Below are positions 63,342-64,000 of a stretch of 64,000 bases of DNA, piece after piece. How positions within the stretch are numbered: position 1 is the first letter of the stretch; each line of letters opens with the position of its first letter. The DNA comes from UBA4742 sp037138595. Its GTDB lineage: Bacteria; Actinomycetota; Acidimicrobiia; Acidimicrobiales; Acidimicrobilacustridaceae. A program made the position numbers and the translations under genes. The notes under the pieces were generated by a model that was not told where the DNA came from, searched no databases, and saw nothing but the letters and a program-made list of their open reading frames with translations. The stretch spans positions 1-64,000 of the forward strand of contig JBAXIB010000006.1 in assembly GCA_037138595.1 (NCBI GenBank), given 5' to 3'.

Positions 63342-64000
63342 ATGACCAAGCTTGGTTACCAAATTCCCAGCTTTACCTACCCCGGCATCGGTCCGGAAAA
63401 GCTCTTCGATGTCATTGCTGCGCAAGCAGCAGCAGCCGATCGGTCGGGTTTCGACACTGTGCTGCTCATGGATCACCTGTACCAACTCCCCATGCTCGGC
63501 GAGCCTGACGATTTCATGGTCGAGTGCTACACGACGCTCGGTGCACTGGCCCGCGAAACCTCAAATGTTCGATTGGGCGCGCTCGTAACGGGCAATACCT
63601 ACCGCAATCCAACATTGCTGGCGAAGATCATCACCGCGCTCGACATTGTCTCGAACGGCCGAGCCCAACTCGGCATTGGAGCCGGCTGGTTTGAACTTGA
63701 GCACGATTCACTCGGATTCGAGTTCGGAACTTTTACCGACCGCTTCGAGAAGCTCGAAGAGGCGCTTCAGATCATTTTGCCCATGCTCAATGATGAACGA
63801 CCGTCGCTCACTGGCACCCACTACTTAGCTAAAGATGCCATCAACCAACCGCCGCCTATTGGCAAGATCCCGATCATGATCGGCGGTAGTGGTGAGAAAA
63901 AGACGTTGCGGATGGTCGCGCAGTACGGCGACGAAGCGAACCTCACTTCGCCGGTCGAAGAAATCGGTCGCAAACTTGATGCGCTCAACGCACATTGCGA
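63342..64000 (+). CDS. LLM-class F420-dependent oxidoreductase, 5' part (runs off the window)
   Basis: An open frame of 219 visible codons without a stop at the right edge. LGYQIPSFTYPGIGPEKLFD, TVLLMDHLYQLPMLG, VRLGALVTGNTYRNPTLLAK, GRAQLGIGAGWFELEHDSLG and IPIMIGGSGEKKTLR identify the TIGR03560-type F420-dependent class. AGGAG (63331-63335) is 6 nt before ATG 63342. It is divergent from gatCAB. About a third of the protein is missing on the right. Confidence 0.87.
   Translation, partial: MTKLGYQIPSFTYPGIGPEKLFDVIAAQAAAADRSGFDTVLLMDHLYQLPMLGEPDDFMVECYTTLGALARETSNVRLGALVTGNTYRNPTLLAKIITALDIVSNGRAQLGIGAGWFELEHDSLGFEFGTFTDRFEKLEEALQIILPMLNDERPSLTGTHYLAKDAINQPPPIGKIPIMIGGSGEKKTLRMVAQYGDEANLTSPVEEIGRKLDALNAHC

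Overview
The window reads as a chromosomal segment of a moderately high-GC Actinomycetota genome. An acidimicrobial lineage is my best guess from gene content, not from any marker. Supporting signs are the WS/DGAT wax-ester/TAG synthase, an Eis-type acetyltransferase, two F420-type luciferase-like oxidoreductases, an NdgR/LtbR-like IclR regulator divergent from leuCD, an actinobacterial-type SerC, GatCAB and an LPxTG surface protein. Genes are tightly packed and often overlap by 4 nt (ATGA or TTGA). No gene-free stretch exceeds about 300 bases, and I saw no insertion sequence, prophage, CRISPR array or rRNA.

Layout. 1-9.2 kb: the 3' part of a fibronectin-III repeat surface protein, a DUF429 protein, a WS/DGAT acyltransferase and a GT2 glycosyltransferase. 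These are followed by a compact three-gene set: a DEDDy exonuclease, a beta-class DNA methyltransferase with a nuclease-like tail, and a PD-(D/E)XK-like protein. An unrecognised gene follows. 9.3-19.1 kb: an orphan amino-acid-type solute-binding lipoprotein, then a sugar-type (CUT1) ABC transporter with ATPase, two permeases and three tandem paralogous binding lipoproteins, then the LPxTG protein. 19.1-28.2 kb: MidA-like methyltransferase, class V aminotransferase, tRNA-Glu(CTC), an anti-sigma-type kinase divergent from an ATPase-GNAT fusion, tRNA-Gln(CTG), a YdcF protein, gltX and an L,D-transpeptidase.

28.2-43 kb: leuB-ilvE-cimA (minus strand), greA, a hydrolase, Ppx/GppA, IclR divergent from leuCD, serA, an S9 peptidase and an aspartate aminotransferase. 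43-49 kb: serC, an acyl-CoA ligase, a GT-C-like membrane protein and a sterol-desaturase family protein. 49-56 kb: metY, and ilvBNC with ilvD. 56-64 kb: an LLM oxidoreductase with a DUF2855 protein, an Eis-like GNAT, a lipoprotein, gatCAB and the start of a second LLM oxidoreductase.

Two themes tie the window together. First, it holds nearly all of branched-chain amino-acid synthesis: cimA, leuB, leuCD, ilvB, ilvN, ilvC, ilvD and ilvE, without leuA. CimA with LeuCD and LeuB allows a threonine-independent isoleucine route. Two operons of this set (leuB-ilvE-cimA and ilvBNC) appear to be preceded by short leader peptides rich in Val/Ile codons. In both, the stop codon's last G is also the first base of a GC-rich hairpin, which suggests ribosome-mediated attenuation. 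leuCD seems to be controlled by the divergent IclR protein. Second, the parts of indirect Gln-tRNA synthesis (tRNA-Gln, GltX, GatCAB) all occur here. The strongest candidate for an undescribed system is the exonuclease / methyltransferase / PD-(D/E)XK-like set at 4766-8122.
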